Assembly: GCF_040712315.1 (NCBI RefSeq)
Contig: NC_134023.1
Span: 18,175,442-18,239,441 of the forward strand
Length of the DNA: 64,000 nt
Source: Castanea sativa
Lineage: Eukaryota > Streptophyta > Magnoliopsida > Fagales > Fagaceae
Reading direction: 5' to 3'
This document shows positions 10,839 through 22,829 of this stretch, piece after piece; positions within the stretch are counted from its first letter, which is position 1, and every line of letters starts with the position of its first letter. The notes below the pieces were generated by a model, which saw nothing but the letters and a program-made list of their open reading frames with translations, did not search any database and was not told the origin of the DNA. A program made the position numbers and the translations under genes.

Positions 10839-12464
10839 ATAATAGTTTAGTTCAAGTAAAACTCTATTAGATATATGTTTCAAGAGCTTGAAAATTCTAC
10901 TTCAACTAAAATTCTATAACAAAAATAATCCCTAATGCATATTAGACTTCTAGCCAAATACAATAATACTCTCCCACCGCGTCTACTCTCTCCTATTTAA
11001 GAACTGCTTGTGTAGAAGACCTAAAACCCAAAAACTATTTGCGGAGAAGATGATGTTTGAGGACCCTTATCACAAAGTGAATATTGAAACTGACATCTTT
11101 TTATAAAGATTGGTCAATATCTTATTTATTTATGGGACGTCAATATCTTATATTTATATGTATGACCGTTTTTTGTTAAGTTATTGTTTAGCTACATTGT
11201 ATTGTCAACGGAAAATATACGAAGCTATGGAGGGGTAGTTCTTCCTCTTACTAAAATCCATCTTTTGCTAGATTCTTTGAGTTTTGACATATCAAACATT
11301 AATTTCAAGATTCTTATTAATACAGATAAGTTGAAGGTGCGTTCGTTGTATGGTTTTGTTTTCAGCTAATAAACTAATTTTATTTGCTGAAAACACAATT
11401 GCTCAGAAGCTTTTTGCAGTGGAAGGAGCATAAGATTGTCTCTTCCTTTATAGGATGCCTTAGAACATTTATATAATTGTTTTCAGTTAAATTCCTTAAT
11501 ATTTTTTTTTGTATTTCAGTAGTTTTAACATATGAATTTTTGAGATATTATATTGCAATATTGAAATTATTTGACAAATTTCCATGACTATAGTGATAAA
11601 TTATTTCTTTTAAAGGTAACACTATAGTCACATTTTTTTATGTTGTTCCTATAATTTGTAGGTTTTGACTATTTTGATTCTTTAATTTTTTTTTTTGGGG
11701 TCATTTTGGAAGTTTTAACATCAATATTTTTGGGTTTTTTTTTTTTGGTAATATCTAGAACAATTTGGCAGATTTCAACCGTTATAACCATAGATCATTC
11801 TTTTGAAGATAACACATCTTTCTCTTATGTTTCTCTATTGTGCAGTCACATATATATTTTGTTTTGTTTCAATAATTTCTAGATAATAAATCTTTTGATT
11901 TTTTAAATATTTTTTAGTATTTTGGAAGTTTTTATATTTGAATTTTTTATTTTATTTTTACAATATCTGAAAACTTGCAAGCCATTTCACATTCAAGTAA
12001 TGGATTCTTTATCAAATTTAAACATAAAAGATTGGAGTAATTTATGTGATGGTATAGTTTCATAATCAAGTTAGGATTTTATAAAAATTATTTTAGTCTG
12101 TTATACAAATAGGTAGGTAGGTTCTTGTGTGTAGCATAGGTTTGCGACTAGTTTCTGCAAATGCTATTGATTACAGGCATTTATACGGTTAGTTACAAGA
12201 CTTAGTGGCCAAAAACACCAATTAGCAACTTATTTATTTAAGTTACTTGCAAGACATATTAATTGGTTGTTGCCAAAACAACCAACTAAAAACTTGTAAG
12301 TAAATCGATCGGCTTCACTTCTTGAATACTTCTAGCCATCTTAACTGACATAGCTCTATTACTTGCAATCTTACAACTAACTAACTAATAAACTAAATGC
12401 TTCTTGATTCTTTACAAGAATTACACATCTGGGCTCTCCTTACCTGCACTGATATGATTTACTG
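10839..12464. other. AT-rich spacer with diverged tandem repeats
   Basis: No gene recognised. Three diverged copies of a roughly 200-bp sequence start near 11517, 11707 and 11927, each with an AGTTTTAACAT/AGTTTTTATAT opening followed by a TTTTT..ATATCT block. Near 12185-12300 there is fold-back potential (TTAGTTACAAG against CTTGTAAGTAA). Confidence 0.5.
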
Positions 12465-13489
12465 TCAAATATCATCAACAACAGAAACTGCTCGGAATGA
12501 ATGGCGAGGGGGGAGGTCACGAAGGTCATGAATTCTTATCTTATAGACTGCCATCGAATCTACACTATAAACATAAAAACACTCATGGAGATATTGAAAC
12601 TCGATTAAAATGTTACGATTTGGCAGTAGACATAGAGGCCGAATAGGTGCTCTCAAACCGTCCAAAGGCTCCACGGTGTATTCTTTGATCCAAGACTCCT
12701 TTGCACCATAAATATTCATTGACCATATGTCAATCCTATCAAATTCATCATAATCAACCACACAGAGACACCCTCCTAGCACTACTACATGACAATCTTG
12801 CCGATCCAGTCCAGACTTGTCACAATTATCTGGTATTGGAATCTGTTGAAATTCTTCGGACTCCAAATCAAATGAAACTATAATTGTTGAACCATTTTGC
12901 TTATCTTGGCCTAACCAATGTAGTGCTCCATTAAACGAAGTTGCATGGTGTTGCATCCGAAGCAAGAATGGGTTCTTTCTGTTGATCATCCACATGGGTT
13001 GTTTGCCTAGAGTGAAAACCTCAATATGTTGTTCCAAACCCAGAAGTTGTTCTTGTTCCAAACCCATAGGCTGCTCTTGTTCCACTATTCTAACCACCTT
13101 GTACTCATTGTTTCCGGGGTGGAAACCAAACCCAAATGCCAACTTGCTTTCATTAGTCATGGTGGGCCATGAAGTCTGAAAAAAGTTTCTGCGTGAATAT
13201 AGTATTCGAAAAATTTGTGTTTTTCCACTTGATCTTTTACTTCAACATAGGAAAAGAACAAGACCTCACGGCAGTACAGAACACTAGTAAACTTCTTGCG
13301 ATATTCCAAGGGCAAGTTGATTGATTTGACAGTACCTTTCAAGCCTTTATTCCAGGGTTCTTTAACATTGCTCATACAAAAATCACAATGATAAAGTTGG
13401 TCATGACGGTCAGAAGGGGGATCAGTTGAGCTACAATGGATGAGGGGACAGGTGTAGGATTGATACAAAGCTGGTGGAGAATAATGCAT
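12465..13489 (-). pseudogene. F-box-associated (FBA) protein gene, broken, no F-box seen
   Basis: Two overlapping minus-strand frames make one gene-like unit. The upstream frame (13489-13157, 110 aa) has SINLPLEYRKKFTSVLYC, like the N-terminal part of plant FBA regions. The downstream frame (13160-12465, 231 aa) has LAFGFGFHPGNNEYKVVRIV, then FNGALHWLG, ISFDLE-like SFDLESEEFQQIPIP and WIKEYTVEP, the usual order of motifs in F-box-associated domains of SCF ubiquitin ligase substrate adaptors. The break is a frame change at an ATGA overlap (13157-13160) in the middle of the domain. An N-terminal F-box (LP..I..IL.RLP) is absent, and the first methionine already lies in FBA-like sequence. A CT-rich leader and TA-rich promoter lie upstream. 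An intact intronless F-box gene would usually encode 350-420 aa. This is the only host-like gene in the window. Confidence 0.72.
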
Positions 13490-13647
13490 AGTTGTTGGTG
13501 ATCTCTGTTATATTCTATAGGGAAATAAGGAAGCAGAAGGGGACTGTGAAAAATTGAATTCTCTAAGGAAAGAGAGGAAAAGAAGAAGATGATGAAAGGG
13601 ATTGTGAAGAATTGTAGGGCTTGTTATCTTTGATTACAACGTGTCTC

Positions 13648-13668
13648 ATATATATATATATATATATA
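13648..13668 (-). promoter_or_regulatory. TATA-rich promoter candidate of the F-box remnant
   Basis: An (AT)n run about 160 bp upstream of the first ATG, followed on the minus strand by a CT-rich leader. It fits a core promoter but is also a simple microsatellite. Confidence 0.4.
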
Positions 13669-14007
13669 AGATTCCCATATCAGATAAGAATGCAAATATT
13701 AAGATGATATCTGCATTATGATATATAATAATTACGTCAATATATGGGATAATTGCCTGAGGGAGTCGATGAAGATAAAATGAACAAAACTCGTTTAGCC
13801 CTACCAATGCGTGCGGGGTAGGGCATAAGATGATCTAGTCTCTCATAGACAAAACACATGCTAATTAGGTTCAATTAACTGCATTAACTGTTAAACTTTT
13901 TTTAATTAAATTATAATTTTATTTTTGACAAAAATACAATTCCAACCTTGACAAGCATTGTTTTTACTTCCAATTTTCCTTAAAAAAATGTTAAAACAAT
14001 TACATTT
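13669..14007. other. Spacer without gene
   Basis: AT-rich sequence with no coding frame or repeat end that I can recognise. Confidence 0.5.
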
Positions 14008-14094
14008 GGTCAATGAGCTCTAGCTCGATTGGCAAGTGTTCCCCTATAAGTTTTAGGTAAAGGGTGTGGTTGTAAATTCTAAACTTATTGGATC
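14008..14094 (+). mobile_element. SINE head, cut by element A2
   Basis: Contains a tRNA-like A box (TAGCTCGATTGGCAAG, near 14021-14036) and a B-box-like GGTTGTAAATTCT (near 14068-14080), the 5' end of a plant SINE. The body and tail are not seen because A2 begins at 14095. Confidence 0.6.
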
Positions 14095-14567
14095 TGTTAG
14101 GACATATGCGGAACTTGTTAGAATATATGTTATTGTAAATTGGCTAATCTTTTGACAAAATGCACTTTACTTGTAATTGGGTAAATTTAGGATGGTTTAG
14201 TATTCTTGGAACAAGAGTTCAAGCCTAGTATTGAAGCTATGCAAATCTGTCTAAGAAAAAAGTGAAGAAATGTTGTTCTTTAAAGCTCGATAGATATCTT
14301 TACAGATAATATCTATTGAGGTTTAATAAGAATTCTCAACAGCTCTCGACAGAAGCTGTATCTATCGAGAATTACGAAATTCAGATTTTCAGATCTGTTT
14401 TTCACGCATATCCAAGTCATTTGTGTAGGGTTTCTTTTCTCACAACCCTAGACATATATAAGGATTATTTTAAGGGCCGTCAAAGGTGATGCAAGGTTAT
14501 GCAACTTGATGCAAAGTAATTACTCATGCATATTGTGACCAGAGACAATTTGTCCTAGTTCATTATC
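14095..14567 (+). repeat. 5' LTR of A2, truncated
   Basis: Begins TGTTAGGACATATGCGG and includes the family promoter context CCCTAGACATATATAAGG (about 14446-14463). It stops at TTCATTATC, where a D-like LTR fragment begins, so the last third and the primer-binding site are lost. Confidence 0.8.
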
Positions 14568-15074
14568 TGTTGCAAAAGTACATGTTTATATCGCATATAT
14601 AACATACGCAGTAGAAAATTAATAGATCTACTTCATTCGCAGTTGATAACATGTACTATTTAAATTTTAGAATTATAAGATCAAGATAGTGTGTCTTGGT
14701 GCGGTAAAATTCAAAACCAAATATTAGAAGTACTTGAAAACACTTTTAATCTTCACTCGAATTTCACTTGTGCCCAAGAAGTGTGGCCTTTCAATCGGTT
14801 TATATGTGTGTGTTCAAGGGAGAATAAAAGAATGTCCTACACTCACATACACACCATTTCATTCTCTTACAAAATCCGATATGTTTCTCTCCTTATAACT
14901 GATTATCTAATTGGGTTATTCAATTGGGTTTTTGTATATGGCTTGGAGTGGGATCAAAAGGGAACAAATAAGACACTAGCTCCAATGGGTTTTGGGCTTT
15001 TCTGTCAACTCTTGACAAGCCCAAAATTACCATTAAATATATTTAATACTACCATATAAATATAATTGCACTCT
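14568..15074 (-). mobile_element. D-like Copia LTR fragment, minus orientation
   Basis: Starts TGTTGCAAAAGTACATG, matching the reversed end of the element D LTRs, and runs to about 15074 where family A gag resumes. It contains the Copia LTR blocks GATTATCTAATTGGG and CAACTCTTGACAAG. Only about 500 bp of a roughly 1.4-kb LTR is present. The replaced part of A2 (LTR end, primer site, gag start) is missing, so insertion came with deletion. Confidence 0.75.
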
Positions 15075-18000
15075 AGAGCACTGAATGCTTTGTTCAGTGC
15101 GGTCACAAATGAGAAGTTTAAGAAGATCTCCTCCACTAAAACTGCAAAGGAGGCGTGAACCATTCTCCAGACAACTTATAAAGGAACCAAGGCTGTCAAG
15201 GATTTGAAACTTTAGAGGCTCACTACTAGCTTCAAAGAAATCAAGATGGAGGAGGATGAGTCATTTGATGAGTTCTATGCCATGCTCAAGGACATAGTGA
15301 ACTCAGCTTTCAATCTTGGGGAAACCATTCCCAAACCCAAGATTGTGAGAAAGGTGCTCAGATCTCTACCTAAGAGATTTCATGCCAAGATCACCACCAT
15401 TGAAGAATCAAAGGATATTGACAAGATTCCTTTGCCAGAGCTCGTTGGAAATCTGCAAACCTATGAGTTGGGTTTGTCTAGGATCGGGAAGTCAAGTAAG
15501 GGTAAAAGCATGGTATTGAAAGCCAAGAGCAGTGACACAAATAAGTCTTCTGACGATAAAGATTCTAAAATGAAGTCCTACATTACCCGACAATTCAAGA
15601 AGTTCATGAACAATGCCAATGCAAAGGGCTTCGACAAGGACCATAAGCAATCAAGTTCTTCTCAATCTAAGAGCCAAGACAAAGGGAAGAAGGATGCTAG
15701 GGATGACGGTCAGTACTCTGTTCCTTTAGGGCCCAAATGTTTCGGGTGTTAAGGATTCGATCATATGAAACAGGTGTTAGGATTAGTGCCCTTAAATCCT
15801 ATTGTATGATACTATGTATGTTATTATTTATGACATTATGTATGACTTAATGTTGTGTTTAATAAAGTTATTTTATTACAATCTAAAATAATGGTTACAT
15901 GAATATTGGGACATTATCATATAGTCCATAAAATGCATAATATGTGATTTAGTCACAGAAGATATAAGTCATAAGTTCTTTGTAAACTCAGAATTTTAGT
16001 TCGTAGTTGGTGATGAAATTGGACGTTTCATCTGCAAAGACTATAACATATCAACTAAGATGATTTGTCTTGATGATGGAAGTGGAGACTTCTAGTTGAT
16101 ATGTTAATATGTTTTAAGAGTTGAGACATATTGAACTGGACCGCTGTCAGATTTATTATTCTTCTAACGATTGTCAATTGAATAATAAATCTCATGACTT
16201 CTATTTGCATGAACTCTTAATCATGAGAGGATAATGGACTTGATCATGAAATGTAGGTTGCTTTGATATATTAGGAGTGAGATCCAAGGTAACGGTCAAA
16301 ACCTCGGTATGTTGGGCAGCCACATTTAGTGTTGATAGATCATGTATTCTCAAGATGGAATTCATAGTCTCTTAACAGATATACAAAATATTCCCTTGAG
16401 ATAAGTTTAATGGGTTTGTTATTCAGAATGTTAGGCCTAACTACTTTGGTAAATAGTTACTAAAGTTTATATATTTATGGAATTAGATTTCATAAATATA
16501 TAATGAATAACATAAAGTGTTAAACCGGGTACTCAAGGATTAAGATGTAGTAATCTACAAAGTGACAGTCTACATCTATGACTTTGTATTATTACGAATA
16601 TTTTATGAAGGAGTTACGTGTACAATAAAGTCTTGGGATATAATTTATAAATAAGGCCTAGAGTGCAATTATATTTATATAGTGGTATTAAATATAATTA
16701 ATGGTAACTTTGGACTTGTCAAGAGTTGACAGAAAAGCCTAAGGCCTATTGGAGCTAGTGTCTTATTGGTCCCTTTTGGTCCCACTCCAAGCCATACACT
16801 TAAGCCCAATTGAAAAGATCCAAAAGACCAGCCCAATTAGATAATCATTTAGATACAAAGGGAGAAACATACATATTTTTCGTTAGAGAATTACTAGAAC
16901 ATCATTGTGAAGTGGTGTGTATGTGAAAGTGAGACACTCTAACATTTTCCCTTTGAAACTAATTGAGAGGCCACACATCTTAGGCGTTAGTGGAATTGGA
17001 GTGAAGATCAAAAGTATTTCCAAGTGCTTCTGATCTTTGTTTTTGAAATTCAACACACTAAGGTACGCTCTCTTGTTCTTGTATTCTGAAACTTACATAG
17101 TGCATGTTATCAATTGTGAATGAAGTAGATCCATTAAATTTATGTTGCGCATGTTTTATATGAGATACAAACCATGTTTAATCCTAAAATCCTACAACAA
17201 GAGTGCCTTACTTATCTCAAGTTTATTGGGAAAAGTAAGGCACTTGCTGCTACCTTGAGTGACACCGAACTTGAGGATGATTCCAAAAATGACGATGACG
17301 GAATCCTGAATGCCTTCACCGCCTCTGTCAATCCTACTGAAGGGATTGTAGAAGATGTGGATGAAGAAGAAAACTTGGTGGAGTCAAAATTTGAGAAGAT
17401 GGATGAGCAGGATGACATGAGAAGCTATATAGGTTGTATAAGGTCTCAGAGAAACATGAGAAGCTGTATAGGTTGTCCACCAAGAAGCTCAGTAATGTGG
17501 AGCTTGAATGTGAACAACACTTCACAAAGTTTGATGAAGCAAATCAGACTATTGGAGCACTGAGGTTTGAGAATAACTTCTTGGCTAAAAAAACCAAGAA
17601 GCTTAAGGCGGAACTGTTCCAAGTGAGAGCTCAGTTGGAGGAGAACCTCAAGTGCAAAACTTGATGAGATGCTTAACATGCAAAAATCTGCCTTCGATCG
17701 AACCAGTTTAGGGTATGATTTTTCTTCTCTTAATATTGCTTTATCTAGTACTACTGTTTTTGTTTCTCCTGCCAGCAATATTGATTCTGAGAATAATGAT
17801 GCTAAAAATGTGATAGCTAGTGAGAGCATAGATAAGGATAAATCTATCTTAGGAGCACCCCTAAGCTTGCTAAGAAAGAAACCAAAAATCCTAGGGCTAA
17901 GAAGAGTAATGCTCAAAAATCTAAAGAGAAGAAGCAGTATCTCTGTCATCACTATGGCACAGCTGGACACACTCGACCAAATTGCTATAAGTGGTTAGCT

Positions 18001-18201
18001 ACTCAACAGAGCAATAACATGATTTTGTCGGGAAACCAGAATCAGCTTTCATCCTCTCTTGCTCCTCTTAGAGATCTCCTCAAAGCCCTCATGTTCTATT
18101 TGAACTTGAACGGTTTCAATTCTTCCCCCTCACCACTGGTTCAAGGTTTTGCTCAAAGGAAAGGTTCCTCCAAAGTGTGGAAGGAAAAGGGCTTCAAGTA
18201 A
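15075..18201 (+). pseudogene. Gag-like protein of A2, broken and interrupted by a solo LTR
   Basis: The N-terminal third is lost. Part one (15075-15774) reads through MEEDESFDEFYAMLKDIVN to the zinc knuckle region KCFGC, where a TAA and other changes break it. A solo LTR (15775-17196) then splits the gene. Part two (17202-18201) resumes with CLTYLKFIGKSKALAATLSD, an acidic linker, a coiled-coil stretch (TKFDEANQTIGALRFENNF) and a second knuckle CHHYGTAGHTRPNCYKW (about 17942-17992), and ends KVWKEKGFK. Frames change near 17430, 17660 and 18000, and stops occur, so it cannot be translated as one protein. Unlike A1, the second zinc knuckle keeps its first cysteine. Confidence 0.83.
15775..17196 (+). 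mobile_element. Solo Copia LTR (family B type) inside A2 gag
   Basis: 1422 bp, TGTTAGGATTAGTGCCC to CCTACA, alignable with the LTRs of element B. It is flanked by ACAGG (15770-15774) and ACAAG (17197-17201), a 5-bp duplication with one change, and the gag sequence continues on either side. No internal region is present, as expected after LTR-LTR recombination. Confidence 0.88.
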
Positions 18202-18564
18202 TTTAGTCACTTTTTCTCTCTCTCCCTTTTTTTGTTATGGTTGCATTACTTGTGTGTTTTGTTTTCTTGTTTCGAGATAGTCTAGTTTTTCTGCATTGCT
18301 TTATTTGACATATTTTTATTTGGTTGTTTTTCAATTTTGTCATTATTTTGTTTCTTTTATAAATAAAAAAATTGAAAAAAAAAAACAAAAATAGTGTGTG
18401 TTTGTGTACTTGGGTACTTGTGTACATTGAATGGCTAATGAAACAAAGTTTTCTAAATTTTGTATCTTTTGTAGCTTAGATGAGCATCTTTATGCACAAC
18501 TAAGCAAGTGAGCTTTGTGGCTCGTGTTTGTGATCAGTAAGATTAAGTTATCTCCTATACTTAA
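18202..18564 (+). other. Non-coding interior of A2, left piece
   Basis: Matches 6211-6560 of A1. It ends in CTTAA, the target site of element C, and resumes at 40617. Confidence 0.75.
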
Positions 18565-19697
18565 TGTTGGGAAATATAGACACCGGTTGATAGAATTAAC
18601 AAGTTTTAAACCCAAGTTGTTAATTAGATTTATTATGCATAAAACTTGTTAAAACAAATAAACATCAATTTCATGTCAAATAGTGTAGCGAAAAAATAAA
18701 TAAGACAAGATATGATGACTCAGGAAAACCAATAAAACCAACCAGTTTCACACTACAAGGAAACCTTCCCGAAAAACAATTCACTTTAGTAAAGAGAAGT
18801 TTCATATCTAATACAAAACTTTTGTCCCTAGACTCTACAATTCCCGTAGATGAACTCACATAAAAAACCTTCTACCACTTTAGAACCTCATAGACTCTTC
18901 AAAAACCTAGACTCTACAATCCTCGTAGACTCTTCAATGTATGAACGCCACCATTTGATGCACGAACCCGCGTACGTGACTCACTCTTTTGCACGAATCC
19001 TAGTACGTGACTCATTCCTTTGCACGAATCCCAGTACGTGACTCACTCACCAACTTGAGGAAGAAGAATGTTGGCTGCAAAGTTCTTCACTTCATCAACA
19101 ATGAAGATCAAGAAGCACTTGGTTACAAAACCCTAAGGCGCAAAGATGTAGTAGGTTTTTCCTAAAGAGAATAATGCTTCGGTCACCTTTTGCATATGTT
19201 CTCCTTGTATTCTCTTATGTAATGGCCTCCAAAATAAGCCTTATATATGTCTAGGGTTGTGAGAAAAGAAATCCTACACAAATACATAAACATGGGCCGA
19301 AAATTAGACTTGGAAATCTAAATTCTCGTAACCTCAATACACTTGCTAGATACCTGCGGACAACTGCTCGACAGATAGCTATCTATCGATATTTAATGAA
19401 TGAAGCTCGACTATTTCTCAATACCTTCTGGATTAAACGAGAAGCCGTTGAGCTTCATTCATTAAATCTTGTTAGATAGCTATCTGTTAAGCAACTGTCC
19501 GCAGGTGTCTAGCTATCTGTCCAGCTCTAGTGAACACCTTTTCTTCACTTTTTTCTTGGTCCAATCTTCATGGCTTTAATACTAGACTTGAACAACATGT
19601 TCTTGGAAGTATTAAACACATCCTAGATCTACCCAAAATACAAGTAAATTACGTTTTGTCAAAGGATTAGCCAACTACATAAAATATGTCCTTAAAA
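18565..19697 (-). repeat. 3' LTR of element C
   Basis: 1133 bp on the minus strand. One end is TGTTGGGAAATATAG (plus strand), the other CCTTAAAA, where the family usually has CCTTAACA, so the terminal CA is mutated. Directly beyond is the polypurine tract. It contains a 63-bp inverted repeat (19346-19514). Confidence 0.85.
19346..19514. repeat. 63-bp inverted repeat in the LTR of element C
   Basis: Arms 19346-19408 and 19452-19514 with a 43-bp loop. By hand alignment 55 of 63 positions pair. The arms hold the TCGACAG and AGCTATCTATCG words typical of this LTR family. The truncated 5' LTR of the same element lacks it. Confidence 0.85.
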
Positions 19698-21382
19698 TCT
19701 CCCCCTTTGGCAATCCATGACAAAACCACAACAAACAAATGAACATATGAGAGAAGTTATAAATCACTCAACTCATATTCACTTGTTAAATACAATAAAA
19801 TCTATCCTAACACAAACTCTTGAAAAACTTTGCAAGAAGAGAGTTTATGGCAAGTAGACTTTGACAACTTGTATTTCTAGAAAACTTTAAACAAAACTCA
19901 TCAAGGCATCTTACTGTGAGACAGAAATAATAGATTGCATACAAAATAAAGAAACACGTGTATAAAAAGAGAAAAGAAACAACATATGTAGAGATAGGTG
20001 AAGAAAACATACATCATCACATATATATCAAAGATAAGCACAATGTATGTAAACATTGTCACAAGACCTAAATACAAGAACAAGAAGCTAAAAGTAACTC
20101 CTACAACAACAAGGAGGTAAACACTCTCCCTAACAAGATGAAACACATCTCCTCCTTACAAAGGAATGTATTTCTCCCCCTAACTTTTAGAATCTTAAGG
20201 AAAGAAACTACACAATTTTCCAATTTCTCCCCCTTTTTGTCACGATTGACAAAGGGCACAGGAAGCTATAAAGCTTTACCCGAGAAACATAAATATGATC
20301 AAGGGGGCACAAAGAATCCATAAAAATGCATGAATTTAATGAAACAAGATGCTATGGATGACAAGATAAAAGAAATATGAAAAACATGTGAAAAACACTG
20401 CATGTAGAGGATCTCAATCGATCGAGATATGTCGAGAAGCTATCAAGCATACCTCGATGGATTGAACAGCTATTGAGAAGCTATTGAAAGGTCAAGAGGT
20501 TTCTCGATCGATCTAGAAGGTATTGAAAAGCTGTCAAGATTGCAATATGAAAAGGCTAAGAAGCTCGACAGACAACTAGGTATCGAGAAGGTGTTGAGGA
20601 GGTGTTGAGCCAGCTTTTAAATGCAGTTTTTCGAGTAGGAAAAACACAGACATGAATGCAATCATGCTTGCAACTCAACCAATGATCCAATCAACATATT
20701 AGACACTCAAAGTCATCTCTCAACACAATTTTAAGCTCATGGATCCCAAAAACACACACACACACACACACACACTAAACAAGTCTAACCGATTTTATAT
20801 TTCAAAAAACAAGTTAAGACAGTTTAGTGAGTATACATCAACACATGTAAACCTTGTGATGGCCAGATCACGTTGTACTTGCACATGTATCAAGAGTAGC
20901 AAAGAATATTGCGTGTTGCGTGTGTAAAACATTGCAAGAGTGCATGAATGTCTCTATGTTATGACGATTTGAGATATGAGAAAATCACTTTAACTCACAC
21001 ACATATCATAACTATTTGATGGGGACTATCAACTTTGAGGTACATCCTATAACTCCCACATCTCCTAGAAAACACGCTTGGAATCATATTTAAAGCATTT
21101 TTTTTTTTTTTTTATCTTTTTGCTTTTATTTTCTTTGCATATTTTCTTTTTATTAAGAAAATCATGCATGGGTATAGAAAGGATAGAGAATAAATACCCA
21201 ATTATGTTAAGCTTTTGACATTGCACTTTTCCTATGCCTAAGCATACAAATGTCATTGACATTGCACTTTTGTTATGCCGAAGCATACAGATGTCATATT
21301 ATGATTGGTGAGATGGTTATTTATGCCTTTCTCTTAGGATTTTCTAGACCTACTCATCAAAAAGAGTGATACGAGTGTTAAG
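19698..21382 (-). other. Interior of element C, 3' side
   Basis: Reverse of the family A 3' region and spacer: polypurine tract (19698-19711), pyrimidine-rich 3' part to about 20240, then a jump to the TCGA-rich spacer (20400-20640) and further spacer. The second gene is deleted between these blocks, leaving only CTCCCCCTTTTTGTCACG near 20226. Includes an (AC)n run at 20752-20775. Confidence 0.7.
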
Positions 21383-22815
21383 TGAAGGAAAAATTCTGGT
21401 TTTGCATCTCATGCAAAACCCACAGCGGAAGCGACGAACTAGGATCTATTTCATTCATGATTGATAACGTGCACAATGTAAATTTCAGAATTTAAGAACA
21501 AGATAGCGTACCTTGGTGTGGAGAAATTCAAAACAAAGATTAGAAGCACTTGGGAACACTTTTAATCTTCACTCCAATTCCACTTTATGCCCAAGATGTG
21601 TGGTCTCTCAATCAGTTTTTCAAAGAGAGAATGAAAGTGTGTCTCACACTCTCTCACACCGTTTCTTTTCCTTTTCTAATTTCTTCTAATAAAAATTCTG
21701 TATGTTTCTCCCTTTATAACTAACTGATTATCTAATTGGGCTGGCCTATTGGGCCTTTCCAATTGGGCTTTAGTGTGTGGCTTGGAGTGGGACCAAAAGG
21801 GACCAATAAGACACTAGCTCCAATGGGCCTTGGGCTTTTCCGTCAACTCTTGACAAGTCCAAAGTTACCATTAATTATATTTAATACCACTATATAAATA
21901 TAATTGCACTCTAGGCCTTATTAATAAATTATATCCCAAGACTTTATTATACACGTAACCCCTTCATAAAATATTCGTAGTAACACAAAGTCATAAATGT
22001 AGACGGCCACTTTGTAAATTACTACATCTTATCCTTGAGTACCCGGTTTAATTCTTTAAAGTTATTCATTATATATTTATGAAATCCAATTTCATAAACA
22101 TATACTTTAGTAATTTCTTACTAAAGTGGTTAGGCCTAACTCTCTGAATAACTGAACCATTAAACTTATCTCAAGGGAATATTTTATATCTCCATCAAGA
22201 GACTATGAATTCCATCTTGAGAATATATGTTCCATCAACACTAAATGTGGCTGCCCAACATACTGAGGTTTTGACCGTCACTTCAGATCTCACTCCTGAT
22301 ATATCAAAGCAACCTACACTTCATGATCAGGTCCATTATTCTCTCAGGATTAAGAGTTCATGCAAATAGAAGTCGTGAGATTTATTATTCATTTGACAGT
22401 CGTTAGAACAATAATAAATCTCACAGTAGTCCTGTTCAATATGTCTTAACTCTTAAAACATATCAACATATCAACTAGAAGTCTCCACTTCTATGATCAA
22501 GACAAATCATCTTAGTTGACACGTTATAGTCTTCGCAGATGAAATGCCCAATTTCATCACCAACTACGAACTATAAATTCTGAGTTTACAAAGAACTTGT
22601 GATTTACATCTTCTGTGACTTTTCACATAAATCACATACAATGCATCTCATGGACTATATGATAATGTCCCATATTCATGTTACCATTATTTTAGATAAT
22701 AATAAAATAACTTTATCAAACACAATATTAAGTCATACATCATGTCTTACATAATGTCATACATAATATCATACATAGCATCATACAATAGGATTTAAGG
22801 GCACTAATCCTAACA
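21383..22815 (-). repeat. 3' LTR of Copia B
   Basis: 1433 bp, TGAAGGAAAAATTC to CCTAACA on the plus strand. Contains the perfect 15-bp hairpin stem at 22375-22424. Confidence 0.95.
22375..22424. repeat. Conserved hairpin in Copia B LTR
   Basis: GTGAGATTTATTATT (22375-22389), a 20-base loop, then its exact reverse complement (22410-22424). The same structure is at 29187-29236 in the other LTR and, with small changes, in D (32422-32471) and the solo LTR near 16150. Confidence 0.9.
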
Positions 22816-22829
22816 ATCTCCCACTTGCC
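22816..22829 (-). promoter_or_regulatory. Polypurine tract of Copia B
   Basis: On the minus strand GGGCAAGTGGGAGAT directly precedes the LTR start TGTTAGG. The ORF stop lies just beside it. Confidence 0.8.
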
